A stretch of DNA of 64,000 bases from Microbacterium sp. XT11 (GCF_001513675.1 NZ_CP013859.1:187081-251080); one strand, 5' to 3'; counted from the stretch's first letter, positions 8,156 to 17,034 are shown. Made by a program: numbers and translations. The notes: generated by a model from the letters alone, not told the origin.

Positions 8156-9160
8156 TCAGCCGACGAACGCCCAGAACAGCGCGCCGGCGTAGAGCAGCGC
8201 CGTGAGCGAGGTGAGCGCCAGCGCGATGACCAGCTCGGCGGGCTTGCGATAGGTCCACACGATCAGCAGGGCGGGCAGTCCTGCCAGCAGCGCCAGCAGC
8301 GCCAGCCAGGCGATCGGGAACAGCAGCGCCAGCAGCACGGCGATCGCGAACGGCACGAGCAGGAAGAGCGAGTACAGCACCTGGGTCGCCCGCTTGCCGA
8401 TCAGCACCGTGAGCGTGCGCTTGCCGACGAGACGGTCCTGGTCGATGTCGCGCAGGTTGTTGGCGAGCAGCACCGCGCACGCGAACAGGCCTGCCGCGAC
8501 CGCCCCCAGCCACGCCTGCTGCGGGAGCGCGAAGATCTGCACCCAGGTCGTCCCGAGGGTCGCCACCAGGCCGAAGAACACGAAGACGAAGACCTCCCCC
8601 AGCCCGAAGTAGCCGTAGGGGCGCTTGCCGCCGGTGTAGAACCACGCGGCCACGATGCAGGCGGCGCCGACCGCGATCATCCACCACTCCTGCGTGCGGA
8701 TCACGATCGCGAGCCCGACGACCGCGGCGAGCGCGAAGAAGGCGAGCCCCACGATGAGCACGGTCTTGGCCTTCACTCGGCCAGAGGCGGTGAGCCGGGC
8801 CGGTCCGACGCGGTGGGCGTCGGTGCCGCGGATGCCGTCGCTGTAGTCGTTCGTGAAGTTCACGCCGATCTGCAAGAACACCGCCACGGCGAGGCAGGCG
8901 AGCGCGATCACCCAGTGGAACTCGGGCCCGGTGCTGCGCGCGGCGCCCGTCCCGATGACGACGGGTGCGACCGCGAGCGGCAGCGTACGCAGGCGGGCCG
9001 CGCCGATCCAGTCGCCGATCGTCACCGGTGCGAGCTCGACGACGGGCTTCTTGGCCGGGTTCCCGCTGACGCGCTTCGGGGTGCGCGCGGACTTCTTCTT
9101 GCGCTGGTTCTTGCGTTGGGAGGATGCTGCCACGGAGGGAATCCTAGTGGCAGCATCCAT
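8156..9160 (-). CDS. menA: 1,4-dihydroxy-2-naphthoate polyprenyltransferase
   Basis: UbiA-superfamily membrane enzyme of about 334 residues that joins a polyprenyl chain to DHNA in menaquinone synthesis. The two Asp-rich prenyl-diphosphate sites are visible: NFTNDYSDGIRGTD in the first third and NNLRDIDQDRLVGKRTL in the second half, separated by eight to nine transmembrane helices. The N-terminus has a basic, lysine-rich cytoplasmic stretch. The start is uncertain: ATG at 9160 is listed, with a GTG at 9133 as alternative; neither has a strong ribosome site. Convergent with DUF4229. Confidence 0.92.
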   Translation of the reverse strand: MDAATRIPSVAASSQRKNQRKKKSARTPKRVSGNPAKKPVVELAPVTIGDWIGAARLRTLPLAVAPVVIGTGAARSTGPEFHWVIALACLAVAVFLQIGVNFTNDYSDGIRGTDAHRVGPARLTASGRVKAKTVLIVGLAFFALAAVVGLAIVIRTQEWWMIAVGAACIVAAWFYTGGKRPYGYFGLGEVFVFVFFGLVATLGTTWVQIFALPQQAWLGAVAAGLFACAVLLANNLRDIDQDRLVGKRTLTVLIGKRATQVLYSLFLLVPFAIAVLLALLFPIAWLALLALLAGLPALLIVWTYRKPAELVIALALTSLTALLYAGALFWAFVG

Positions 9161-9196
9161 GCGGGCCCTGGCGTCGGTCACGCCGTCGCGGCCGCG

Positions 9197-9487
9197 TCAG
9201 GAGACGGGCTTGGTGTCTTTGCCGTCGAGCCACAGCGTGTCGGACTCGTCGGCGTGAGTGCCGTCGGTTCCGACGTGCTTCGCGCTGATCTGCGGCCCCT
9301 TCGTGATCACGTGCACGAGGGCCATGCCGTACCCGCGCGACAGGTCGTAGTCGGCCTTGAGCCACTCGAGGATCGGGGTGGCCTTGGTACCGGGGCCGAA
9401 CCCGCGCTCCGCCGCGAGCTCGATGAACTGCCGAGGGGTGAGGCCGGTCTTGGTCTCGATGTTGTCGAGGTACGCCTGGAAGGACAT
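9197..9487 (-). CDS. DUF4287 domain-containing protein
   Basis: A 96-residue protein with the DUF4287 pattern: MSFQAYLDNIETKTG, TPRQFIELAAERGF and the LSRGYGMALVHVI segment. Some members of this family are fused to a DUF5655-type domain; this copy is stand-alone with an acidic tail. It sits between menA and a cupin gene in the same orientation, with short gaps, so the two small genes could be cotranscribed. Function unknown. Confidence 0.82.
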   Translation of the reverse strand: MSFQAYLDNIETKTGLTPRQFIELAAERGFGPGTKATPILEWLKADYDLSRGYGMALVHVITKGPQISAKHVGTDGTHADESDTLWLDGKDTKPVS

Positions 9488-9498
9488 GGTGCTCCTGG

Positions 9499-9861
9499 TC
9501 AGTCTTCGTCGAGGAACGTCTGGATGATGGTGGCGGAGGCGTGGATGCCGATGAGGCGCAGGACCCCGTCTCCGATGTTGACGAACCGGTGCGGCACGTA
9601 GGCCGGGCCGGTCGCGGTGTCGCCGGCCGTGACGACGATGCTCTCGTCGCCGACGGTGATGCGAGCCGTGCCCTCGAGCACGACCCAGGTCTCGGAGTAC
9701 GGATGCCAGTGCAGGCCCGGGCCCTCGCCCGGCTGGTTCTCGACGTAGAAGTACGAGATGTCGGCGCCGTGCTCACCGCCCTCGAAGCGGCGGCTGCGGC
9801 GCGTGCCGATGCGGATGTCGGCATCCGCGACGACGTCGATGCGATCGGATGGAGTGTTCAT
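9499..9861 (-). CDS. cupin domain-containing protein
   Basis: A 120-residue single-domain cupin. Motif 1 is visible as GLHWHPYSETWVVLEG, giving two His and one Glu metal ligands, and motif 2 as GPAYVPHRFVNIG with the remaining His. Such proteins bind a metal and act as small dioxygenases, isomerases or binding proteins. It is divergent from the DUF5937 regulator at 9907 with 45 bases between the start codons, so it is the likeliest target of that regulator. Substrate unknown. Confidence 0.85.
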   Translation of the reverse strand: MNTPSDRIDVVADADIRIGTRRSRRFEGGEHGADISYFYVENQPGEGPGLHWHPYSETWVVLEGTARITVGDESIVVTAGDTATGPAYVPHRFVNIGDGVLRLIGIHASATIIQTFLDED

Positions 9862-9871
9862 GCGTCCAGTG

Positions 9872-9918
9872 TCGACAGACGTCTTCGCGCACCCTAGAGT
9901 TTCGACGTGGATCGAAAC
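9872..9918 (+). promoter_or_regulatory. leaderless promoter with operator over the start codon
   Basis: TCGACA (9872-9877) and TAGAGT (9895-9900) form a -35/-10 pair with a 17-base spacer, and the GTG at 9907 lies six bases after the -10, as in leaderless messages. A perfect seven-base inverted repeat (GTTTCGA at 9899-9905, TCGAAAC at 9912-9918) straddles the start codon and transcription start, an ideal place for self-repression by the encoded HTH protein. Confidence 0.6.
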
Positions 9919-10929
9919 GTGCCGGTGGAGGGCGCGGAGCACCCGGACCACCGCGTCGAGTTCCACCTCGGACCCGGCGACATCCAGGCCGTGCGGTTCG
10001 GCGTCTCGCCCGGGCACGAGCTCGCGCACGCCGTGCGAGTGCTGCTGCGCCCGGCACAGCATCCGCTGCAGTGGGGCTGGCTGAGGTCGGTGCGCGAGCG
10101 CCTCCCCCGCGAGCCGTTCGCGCTGCTGGCCCGGGTGATCGGCGACGACGGCTACATGCCCGACTTCGTCACGGCCGATCCCCGGTGGGACATGACGCCG
10201 GACGACGAGCTGGAGTCGCTGCGCTCGGCCGACCTCGACGCGATGCGCGTGGACCTCGGCAAGATGATCGTGCGGTCCACGGGTGCGCGGCAGCGGATGC
10301 TGCGCGAGATGAGGGACGACCCCCGCCGGGCCCGCGCGGACATCGCCGTTGCCTGGTCGGCGGTGTGGGACGCCGCCCTCGCCCCCGTGTGGCCGCAACT
10401 CGACCGGCTGCTGCGGGCGGACATCGCCGTGCGCGCGCGGGTCATGGCGAGTGCGGGCATCGCCGGGATGGCAGGAGGCCTGCATCCGAACGTCAGCTGG
10501 GGCGAGGGCGCCGTGCGCGTGCGGCTGCGCCGGCACAGCGAGCGGGTGGACTGCCACGGGAGCGGCCTCGTGCTCGTGCCGTCGGTGATGTCGTCGTGGG
10601 GATGCATGGTCATCACCGAGCCGCCGGCCCAGCCGACGCTCTTCTATCCGGCGCGCGGGGTCACGGCCGGGTGGGCGAGGGCCGAGGCCGAGATCGGCAG
10701 CGCGCTCGGTGCGCTGCTCGGCCCTGCGCGCGCCGGCATCCTGCTGTCCGCCGGCACCGCCCGCACGACGTCGCAGGTGGCGGCGGACGCCGGGATAGCG
10801 GTGTCGACCGCCTCGCATCACCTCACCGTGCTGCGTGAGGCAGGACTCGTGGCGAGCGAGCGCGACGGTGCGCGGATGCTGCACCAGCGCACTCCGCTCG
10901 GCGAAGCCCTGGTCGGCGCCGTGCTCTGA
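9907..10929 (+). CDS. ArsR-like HTH regulator with DUF5937 domain
   Basis: A 340-residue protein. The first two thirds form a DUF5937-type domain (VEFHLGPGDIQAVRFGVSPGHELAHAVR near the start). The C-terminal 75 residues form a winged helix: LLSAGTARTTSQVAADAGIAVSTASHHLTVLREAGLV, with the recognition helix STASHHLTVL typical of ArsR regulators. No metal-binding cysteine pair is evident, so it probably senses something through the long N-terminal domain. The inverted repeat over its own start supports autoregulation and control of the divergent cupin gene. Confidence 0.82.
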   Translation: MDRNVPVEGAEHPDHRVEFHLGPGDIQAVRFGVSPGHELAHAVRVLLRPAQHPLQWGWLRSVRERLPREPFALLARVIGDDGYMPDFVTADPRWDMTPDDELESLRSADLDAMRVDLGKMIVRSTGARQRMLREMRDDPRRARADIAVAWSAVWDAALAPVWPQLDRLLRADIAVRARVMASAGIAGMAGGLHPNVSWGEGAVRVRLRRHSERVDCHGSGLVLVPSVMSSWGCMVITEPPAQPTLFYPARGVTAGWARAEAEIGSALGALLGPARAGILLSAGTARTTSQVAADAGIAVSTASHHLTVLREAGLVASERDGARMLHQRTPLGEALVGAVL

Positions 10930-10959
10930 CGAACCAGCGGAGCGGGCGCTGGCGCGCCG

Positions 10960-11412
10960 TCAGCGCTCGACGGGGATGATCGGCCGGTGCTCGTAGTAGG
11001 TCTGGAGGACCACCGTGGTGCGCGTGCTGACGTTGGCGGCCAGGCGGATGTCGCGCACGAGATCTTCGAGGGCGCGCGGTGACGGGACTCGCACGAACAG
11101 GATGTAACTGGCGTCTCCTGCAATCGAGTGACACGCTTCGATCGCGCTGAGGTGCTCGAGCAGCTCCGGTGCGTTGTCGGGCTGCGCCGGGTCGATCGGA
11201 GTGATCTCGATGAACGCCGACAGCGGCATTCCCGCCTGCTCGGGGTCGAGGATCGCCCGGTACCCGGTGATCACGCCGCGGGTCTCGAGCCGCTTCAGCC
11301 GGGACTGGACGGCCGAGACCGAGAGGCCGACGGCCTCGGACAGCTGAGCCAGCGTCACCCGTCCGTCACGAGACACCTCAGCCAGGATCGCACGGTCGAC
11401 AGAATCATCCAT
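10960..11412 (-). CDS. Lrp/AsnC-family transcriptional regulator
   Basis: A 150-residue regulator. The N-terminal HTH covers MDDSVDRAILAEVS through TLAQLSEAVGLSVSAVQSRLKRLETRGVI; the C-terminal RAM domain includes AFIEITP, HSIAGDASYILFVRV and a closing TYYEHRPIIP. These proteins form dimers and octamers and respond to amino acids or related small molecules. It is divergent from the DUF6421 gene across a 70-base AT-enriched spacer, so DUF6421 and the following SDR are its probable targets. Confidence 0.9.
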   Translation of the reverse strand: MDDSVDRAILAEVSRDGRVTLAQLSEAVGLSVSAVQSRLKRLETRGVITGYRAILDPEQAGMPLSAFIEITPIDPAQPDNAPELLEHLSAIEACHSIAGDASYILFVRVPSPRALEDLVRDIRLAANVSTRTTVVLQTYYEHRPIIPVER

Positions 11413-11482
11413 GCGTGGAATAATATCGTGCGCAAGCGGCATTCGCCGGAAAATTTCCATTACCACGCGATCGGAGGGTCCG
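11413..11482. promoter_or_regulatory. Lrp/DUF6421 divergent promoter region
   Basis: This spacer is richer in A and T than its surroundings. It contains a GGAATAATATC stretch near 11417 that could hold the regulator's -10 and a near-palindrome GGAAA-A-TTTCC at 11448-11458 that is a candidate Lrp-family site. GGAGGG at 11473-11478 is the ribosome site for the gene at 11483. Confidence 0.45.
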
Positions 11483-12910
11483 ATGTCCATCATCAACAAC
11501 GCACAGGCCATCATCGGCGAGCCCGAGGTCGTCGAGGACGCGTCCGTCGCCGAGAAGAGCGCGGCGTGGGCGCAGCTGAAGGCGGCAGCCATCGCCATCC
11601 GCGAGCTCCAGGTCAAGGACGGCTCGATTCCGGATGCCGCGCATCACACCGCCGCGCGTGAGCACGTCGCCGCGATCACGGCGGGCATCCGCGCACTCGC
11701 CCCCGCGTTCCCGCACGATGCCGAGTACCTCGCGGCATCCGTCGCCGACTTCGAACGCTGGGCCGCCGCGGACTTCGATGTTCCGGACTTCCTCGACTCG
11801 CTCGTGGCGTTCCAGCCGCAGCAGCACCGGATCGACGGCATCCGCCACCTCGTGGTATTCCCGATGTACACGCAGAACGGTTCGAGCGACCGGCTCATCG
11901 AGGCGCTCATCGTCGAGACCATCTGGCCGGAGTTCATCGCGGCGCTCGAGGCCGGCGACTACAGCAACAAGCTGTTCGTCTCGCTCCGCCTCGTCGACTT
12001 CACGCCCGGGTACGACACGAACTCCGCCGTGCTCTTCCCCGAGACCGTCGCGATGCGTGAGATCCCGTCGTTCACGTGGGGCGCGATCTTCCAGGACCGC
12101 GAGGCCGCCCGGTACCGTCGCGTGGTTCGCGCGGCTGCAGAGATCACCAACCTCGAGCTGCCCGAGCGCGCGGCTGCGATGCTCGACGACCAGGCTCTGG
12201 CCGAGCGGGCCTTCGTGATGTGGGACATCATCCACGACCGCACGCACATGCGCGGCGACCTGCCGTTCGACCCGTTCATGATCAAGCAGCGGATGCCGTA
12301 CTTCCTCTACTCCCTCGAGGAGATGCGCTGCGACATGACCGCGTTCCGCGAGTCGGTGAAGATCCAGCGCGCACTCACCGCGCGCGTCGAGGCCGGCGAA
12401 GAGCTCACCGCCGCCGAGCAGGAGATGCTCGAGCACGCGCCGCTCGTACAGTACGCCGTGATCTTCGACCGGATCTTCCGGTTCGCGATCACCGGCAACC
12501 GCGTGCGCAACTACGACGCCGTCGGCGGACAGCTGCTGTTCGCCTGGCTGCACCAGCGCGGCGTGCTGCACTGGACCGACACGGCGCTCGCCTTCGACTG
12601 GGAGAACGTGCCGGATGCCGTCGTGGCTCTCGGCGACGCGATCGACGACCTGTACTGGCGCTCGATCGACCGCCCGAAGGTCGCGCACTGGCTGGCCGCG
12701 TACGAGCTCGTGCGCAGCACGCTCACTCCGCACCCCGCGTCGAAGTGGGCGCGCGGCCTCTCCGACGAGATCCTCGCGGGAGCCCCCAAGGGGTACACGG
12801 ATGCCGTGCTCGACGACGAGTTCCCCCTGTCGATGTTCTTCGAGACGCTCGACAAGAAGATGAAGCCGGTCATCGAGTCGACGGTCGGCATCCGCGGCAC
12901 CGACGACTGA
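11483..12910 (+). CDS. DUF6421 family protein
   Basis: A 475-residue soluble protein I assign to DUF6421 from its overall sequence, including HLVVFPMYTQNGSSDRLIEALIVE, FTWGAIFQDREAARYRRVVRAA, MWDIIHDRTHMRGDLPFDPFMIKQ and a late WEN-VPDAVVALGDAIDDLYWRSID segment. The HD/H-rich DIIHDRTHMRGDLP patch could bind a metal, but no enzymatic family is obvious. GGAGGG five bases before the ATG fixes the start. Adjacent SDR and divergent Lrp regulator suggest a small amino-acid- or ketone-related metabolic unit; the function is unknown. Confidence 0.85.
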   Translation: MSIINNAQAIIGEPEVVEDASVAEKSAAWAQLKAAAIAIRELQVKDGSIPDAAHHTAAREHVAAITAGIRALAPAFPHDAEYLAASVADFERWAAADFDVPDFLDSLVAFQPQQHRIDGIRHLVVFPMYTQNGSSDRLIEALIVETIWPEFIAALEAGDYSNKLFVSLRLVDFTPGYDTNSAVLFPETVAMREIPSFTWGAIFQDREAARYRRVVRAAAEITNLELPERAAAMLDDQALAERAFVMWDIIHDRTHMRGDLPFDPFMIKQRMPYFLYSLEEMRCDMTAFRESVKIQRALTARVEAGEELTAAEQEMLEHAPLVQYAVIFDRIFRFAITGNRVRNYDAVGGQLLFAWLHQRGVLHWTDTALAFDWENVPDAVVALGDAIDDLYWRSIDRPKVAHWLAAYELVRSTLTPHPASKWARGLSDEILAGAPKGYTDAVLDDEFPLSMFFETLDKKMKPVIESTVGIRGTDD

Positions 12911-12915
12911 GATGG

Positions 12916-12944
12916 GAGGCCGGGGCCCTGGGGGTCCCGGCCTC
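12916..12944 (+). terminator. strong GC hairpin between DUF6421 and SDR genes
   Basis: GAGGCCGGG pairs with CCCGGCCTC, and the inner bases extend the stem to about 13 pairs with a three-base loop. No run of T follows, so it may act as partial attenuator or mRNA stabiliser within the two-gene unit rather than as a full terminator. Confidence 0.45.
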
Positions 12945-12965
12945 TGTCGCAGAGAGGAACCTTCC

Positions 12966-13607
12966 ATGAGCGTGAACGGCCGCACCATCGTGATCGCGGG
13001 AGCGACGAGCGAGGCGGGTCTCACCGTCGCCCGCGCACTGATGGACGAGGGAGCCCGCGTGGTCGCCACCGGACGGGATGCCGGCCGCCTCGTCCCGCTG
13101 GCCGATGCCGGGGCGCACGTCGAGGTCACGGACGCGACCTCGTTCGAGGAGATGACACAGCTCGCCTCTCGGCTCGGCGCCGTCGACGGCGTGCTTCCGC
13201 TCGTCGGCGGATGGCGGGGCGGCGGCGGCCTGGCCGGGCAGACGGATGCGGATCTCGACGCGCTGCTTCCGGCGCTGCAGGCCGTGCGTGCGGCGAGCCG
13301 TGCGTTCGACGCAGCGCTGCGTGCGTCCGACGCGGGCCGTTTCGCCGTCGTGTCGTCGACCGCGGTGGCGCGTCCTCTCGCCGGCGGTGCGAACTACGCC
13401 GCGATGAAGGCGGCGAGCGAGGCATGGGCCCGCGCCGTCGCACAGGGCTTCGCCAAGGCTGCGCGCGATGCCGAGACGCCGTTGCGGGCGGCATCGGTCG
13501 TGTTCCGCGCGAAGGGCGCCTTGGACGCCCCGGCTCTCGCCGCGGCAGTACTGCGGCTCTGGGACGGTGACGCGGCCGACCTCAACGACCGGATCATCGA
13601 CCTCTGA
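12966..13607 (+). CDS. SDR-family NAD(P)-dependent oxidoreductase
   Basis: A 213-residue short-chain dehydrogenase/reductase: cofactor loop TIVIAGATSEAGLTVARAL at the N-terminus, the VSSTAVA segment supplying the catalytic Ser, and YAAMK as the YxxxK catalytic pair. It is shorter than the usual 250 residues. AGAGAGGAA lies seven bases before the ATG. It follows DUF6421 by 55 bases and likely shares its promoter and Lrp control. Confidence 0.85.
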   Translation: MSVNGRTIVIAGATSEAGLTVARALMDEGARVVATGRDAGRLVPLADAGAHVEVTDATSFEEMTQLASRLGAVDGVLPLVGGWRGGGGLAGQTDADLDALLPALQAVRAASRAFDAALRASDAGRFAVVSSTAVARPLAGGANYAAMKAASEAWARAVAQGFAKAARDAETPLRAASVVFRAKGALDAPALAAAVLRLWDGDAADLNDRIIDL

Positions 13608-13609
13608 GC

Positions 13610-13689
13610 CTCACTGCGTGCTCGCGTCCCGGGCCCTGAGCCTCAGGGCGCTCGCGTCACGGGTCGTGGGCTCACTGCGTGCTCGCGTC
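13610..13689. repeat. duplicated 3' end of the MFS gene with a small hairpin
   Basis: A 19-base sequence (CTCACTGCGTGCTCGCGTC) occurs at 13610-13628 and again, 61 bases on, at 13671-13689, where it is the last coding part of the MFS gene. A diverged copy lies between them. Inside is a perfect eight-base dyad, GCCCTGAG / CTCAGGGC (13633-13649), that could serve as terminator for the convergent SDR and MFS genes. Confidence 0.55.
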
Positions 13690-15183
13690 GTCGTTGCTCG
13701 GCGGCGCGAGCCCGTCACGACCGGCCCGTCCGCCCCGCGCCGTCACAGGGTCGATGCTCGGAACCAGAGGGTCGGCATCCGGTCCACCCGCGGAGGCGTG
13801 GCGGGATTCGGCACCGTCACCGTCCGCAGGCGCCGCAGCGGCCTCGTCACCCGCCCCGTCGATCTGCTGTGCGGGCGCGTTCGCGTACAGCTCGGTCAGC
13901 TTCCGGTACGAACGGGTGAGGAAGGCCAGAGATCCGGCCACCACCATGATGAGCCCCGCGAACAGGCAGATCAGGGCGATGCCCCGAGCCTGCCCTTCGC
14001 CGAGCAGCCAGCCCCATCGCGCCGCACCCTCGGGACTCTTCATGTACGGGATGACGAGGAACTCCGCGATCGGCGCGATGAGGAACGCCGTGATGGGCGC
14101 GGCGGCCGCCTCCATGGCGGCGGCGACGCCGAACACGCGGCCTTGACGCTCGTACGGGACGACCTTCTGGATGACGGTCTGCTCGGCCGCTTCGGCCGGA
14201 GGCACGAGCGCCATGTACAGCCACATGCCGATCACGTACAGCGGCCACCACTCCCGCAGCATGAAGACTGCGCCGAGGAGGCCCATCGCCATCACGATCA
14301 GCAGCAGCGTGCGCATGGGCTTCGGCCCGAGTCCGAACTTCGCCACGAGGCCGCCGCCGATGAGGAAGCCCGTCGAGGCGAAGGCGAGAGCGAACCCCCA
14401 CGTCTGCGCGTCGAAGAGCGTGAGGCCGTACGGATCCATCAGGGCCATGTAGACCCCGCCGATGAGGTTGTTGAAGGTCGAGAAGACGATGAGCGCGAAC
14501 AGGCCGGGCGCGAGACGGATGGCCTTCACGCTGCCCCGGAAGTCGAGGGCACTGGACGCTCCGGGATCGGGCTGCGGCGTGCCCTCGGGGATGCGGATGA
14601 AGAGCAGGTGCACGAACGTGAGCGCCATCGCCGCGATGGCGATCGCCAGCGTCCATCCCATGCCGAGGAAGCCGATCGACAGGCCGGAGAACACGCTGGT
14701 GACGAGGAACGCGAGCCCCTGCACCGTGCCGACGAGGCCGTTCGCCCTGTCGCGCTTGTCTTCGTCGACGAGCAGCGTCACCGTCGTGGACAGGGCGATG
14801 TTGCGCAGCTGCTCGATCACGCCGCCGCACAGGATGATGAGCGCGAAGAGCCAGAACCACGGTCCGCCCAGGTCGAGCAGCGCCGACTCCGGCTGCCAGA
14901 CGTAGAGGAGACCCGCGACGAGGAAGGCCACGGCCGACACCACGCTCGACACGAGCATGACGGCGTGCTTGCGATGCCGGTCGACCAGGGTGCCGAACAC
15001 CATCGCGAAGAACGCGATGAGCAGCATGTACGCCCCGCCGATCACGCCCGTGGCGAGCACCGACTGCGTCTCGATGTACACCCAGAAGGTCAGCGCGAAC
15101 CAGAGGAAGCTCGTAGTCACGTTGGCGATGAGCGTGTTGACGAGCACGTTGGCGAAGGCGGTCTTGGCTGCGGTGCGCTGCAT
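13672..15183 (-). CDS. MFS transporter
   Basis: A 503-residue major facilitator protein starting MQRTAAKTAFANVLVNTLIA. About 12 membrane helices are visible, with the conserved loop 2-3 motif read as GTLVDRHRKHAVML (canonical GxxxDRxGRR-type). A second cytoplasmic loop contains KVVPYERQGRVFGV. The C-terminal 90 residues are hydrophilic and low in complexity, rich in Ala, Gly, Asp and Pro. This looks like an actinobacterial drug/solute exporter of the MFS_3 kind; substrate unknown. Divergent from the threonine aldolase gene. Confidence 0.88.
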   Translation of the reverse strand: MQRTAAKTAFANVLVNTLIANVTTSFLWFALTFWVYIETQSVLATGVIGGAYMLLIAFFAMVFGTLVDRHRKHAVMLVSSVVSAVAFLVAGLLYVWQPESALLDLGGPWFWLFALIILCGGVIEQLRNIALSTTVTLLVDEDKRDRANGLVGTVQGLAFLVTSVFSGLSIGFLGMGWTLAIAIAAMALTFVHLLFIRIPEGTPQPDPGASSALDFRGSVKAIRLAPGLFALIVFSTFNNLIGGVYMALMDPYGLTLFDAQTWGFALAFASTGFLIGGGLVAKFGLGPKPMRTLLLIVMAMGLLGAVFMLREWWPLYVIGMWLYMALVPPAEAAEQTVIQKVVPYERQGRVFGVAAAMEAAAAPITAFLIAPIAEFLVIPYMKSPEGAARWGWLLGEGQARGIALICLFAGLIMVVAGSLAFLTRSYRKLTELYANAPAQQIDGAGDEAAAAPADGDGAESRHASAGGPDADPLVPSIDPVTARGGRAGRDGLAPPSNDDASTQ

Positions 15184-15243
15184 GGTTCGAGGGTAGGGCG
15201 GGCCTCCGACATCCGGTAGGGCAGGGGTGAATAGACTTGCTCG

Positions 15244-16311
15244 GTGAGCATTCAGCATGACCCCGCGATCCGGGGATTCGCCAGCGACAACTACTCCGGC
15301 ATCCACCCCGAAGTGCTCGAGGCCATCGCCGCGGCCAACGGCGGCCACCAGGTCGCATACGGCGAGGACGCCTACACGGCCCGCCTGCAGGAGGTCTTCC
15401 GCGCGCACTTCGGCGAGCAGGCCGAGGCCTTCCCCGTCTTCAACGGGACCGGCGCCAACGTCACGGGGCTGCAGTCGATGCTGCCGCGGTGGGGCGCCGT
15501 GATCGCCGCCACCACCGCGCACATCAACGTCGACGAGGGGGGCGCGCCCGAGAAGATCGGCGGCTTCAAGCTGCTCACGGTGCCGACCGACGACGGAAAG
15601 CTCACGCCCGAACTCGTCGATCGCGAAGCGTGGGGATGGGGCGACGAGCACCGTGCCCAGCCGCTGGTGGTCTCGATCACCCAGTCGACCGAGCTCGGCA
15701 CGCTCTACACGGCCGACGAGATCAAGGCCCTCGCCGACCACGCGCACGAGCGCGGCATGAAGCTGCACGTCGACGGCGCCCGCCTCTCCAACGCCGCGGC
15801 AGCGCTCGACCTGCCGCTGCGCGCCTTCACGACGGATGCCGGCGTCGACGTGCTCAGCTTCGGCGGCACCAAGAACGGCGCGATGCTGGGCGAGGCGATC
15901 GTCGTGCTCAACCCCGAGGCCTCCGATGGTCTCGCGTACTCGCGCAAGTTCAACATGCAGCTGTCGTCGAAGATGCGCTTCGTGTCGGCCCAGCTCATCG
16001 CGCTGCTCGAGGGCGATCTGTGGCTGCGCAACGCGCGGCACGCCAACGCCATGGCGCAGCGTCTGCGCTCGGAGATCGAGTCGGGCATAGCCGACGGCTC
16101 CATCCGCGGCGTGGCGTTCACCCAGCCCACGCAGGCCAACGGCGTGTTCGCCACTCTGCCCGACGGCGTCGCCGACCGGCTGCGCGAGTCGTTCCGCTTC
16201 TACGACTGGGATGCCGCGCGCAACGAGGTCCGCTGGATGTGCGGGTTCGACACCCAGGAGGACGACGTCGACGCGTTCGTCGCCGAGCTCTCGCGGCTGA
16301 CCCGGGGCTGA
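15244..16311 (+). CDS. threonine aldolase family protein (PLP-dependent)
   Basis: A 355-residue fold-type I PLP enzyme. FASDNYSGIHPEV at the N-terminus matches threonine aldolases; HVDGARLSNAAAAL contains the PLP-contacting Asp, and LSFGGTKNGAMLGEA carries the Schiff-base lysine. Expected reaction: cleavage of L-threonine or beta-hydroxy amino acids to glycine and an aldehyde. A TAGACT box at 15232-15237, six bases before the GTG start, indicates a leaderless message. The end of the gene touches the convergent FadR gene. Confidence 0.88.
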   Translation: MSIQHDPAIRGFASDNYSGIHPEVLEAIAAANGGHQVAYGEDAYTARLQEVFRAHFGEQAEAFPVFNGTGANVTGLQSMLPRWGAVIAATTAHINVDEGGAPEKIGGFKLLTVPTDDGKLTPELVDREAWGWGDEHRAQPLVVSITQSTELGTLYTADEIKALADHAHERGMKLHVDGARLSNAAAALDLPLRAFTTDAGVDVLSFGGTKNGAMLGEAIVVLNPEASDGLAYSRKFNMQLSSKMRFVSAQLIALLEGDLWLRNARHANAMAQRLRSEIESGIADGSIRGVAFTQPTQANGVFATLPDGVADRLRESFRFYDWDAARNEVRWMCGFDTQEDDVDAFVAELSRLTRG

Positions 16312-17034
16312 TCAGGGGCCGACGATCCGCGCGAACTCCTCGCGGGTCGTCCGCAGATGCGCGCGCATCGCGGCATCCGCAGCCTCCGCGTCGCCGCGGC
16401 GCACGGCATCGAGGATCCGCTCGTGCGCATGCCAGCTCGACTCCTTCACGAAGTCGAAGCTCATCAGGTCGACCGGCTCGAACATCCGCACCCGCGCCTC
16501 CTCGACCGCGTCGCGCACGAACGAGTTACCCGAGGCCTCCGCGAGCGCGAGGTGGAAGTCGGTGTCGGCGATGCGCGACTGCGCCTTCGTGACCGCGGCG
16601 GCGAGGTCGTCCTGCGCGAGCTCCATCGCCGCCAGGTCGGCGTCGCTGCGGCGCACGGCGGCGAGCGCCGCTCCCCCCGACTCGACGATCTCGCGGAACT
16701 CGGTGAGCTCTCCGATCTCCGCAGACCGCGTGCGCACCTCCTCGCGGATCAGCCTCGGATCGAGGGCGGCATCCTGAGCGATCGCGCCGCCGGACGCCCC
16801 GCGGGTGATGACGATCTGCCCGCTGCCCTCGAGGATCCGCAGGGCCTGACGCAGCGTCTCACGCGAGACGCCGAGCTGCTCGGCCAGCCGGCGCTCCGGG
16901 GGCAGCCGGTCACCGGGACGGATGCGCCCAAGCGCCATCTCCCTGCGGAGGAAGCCGGCGACGGCCTGGTACCCCGAGACAGGCTGGAGCACGGCGCCGG
17001 AGAAGTCGCGTGCCGCGTCGTCACGCTCGCCCAT
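16312..17034 (-). CDS. FadR/GntR-family regulator of the gamma-glutamylation operon
   Basis: A 240-residue regulator. The winged helix at residues about 20-85 reads IRPGDRLPPERRLAEQLGVSRETLRQALRILEGSGQI, classic GntR. The C-terminal all-helical FCD domain includes LTEFREIVESGGAALAAVR and the metal/ligand histidines in DTDFHLALAEASGN and WHAHERILDAV. It is the last gene of the APC-PuuD-SDR-GS-ALDH operon, 14 bases after the dehydrogenase, and is the natural candidate to bind the dyad upstream of the permease at 23029-23053. Confidence 0.88.
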   Translation of the reverse strand: MGERDDAARDFSGAVLQPVSGYQAVAGFLRREMALGRIRPGDRLPPERRLAEQLGVSRETLRQALRILEGSGQIVITRGASGGAIAQDAALDPRLIREEVRTRSAEIGELTEFREIVESGGAALAAVRRSDADLAAMELAQDDLAAAVTKAQSRIADTDFHLALAEASGNSFVRDAVEEARVRMFEPVDLMSFDFVKESSWHAHERILDAVRRGDAEAADAAMRAHLRTTREEFARIVGP

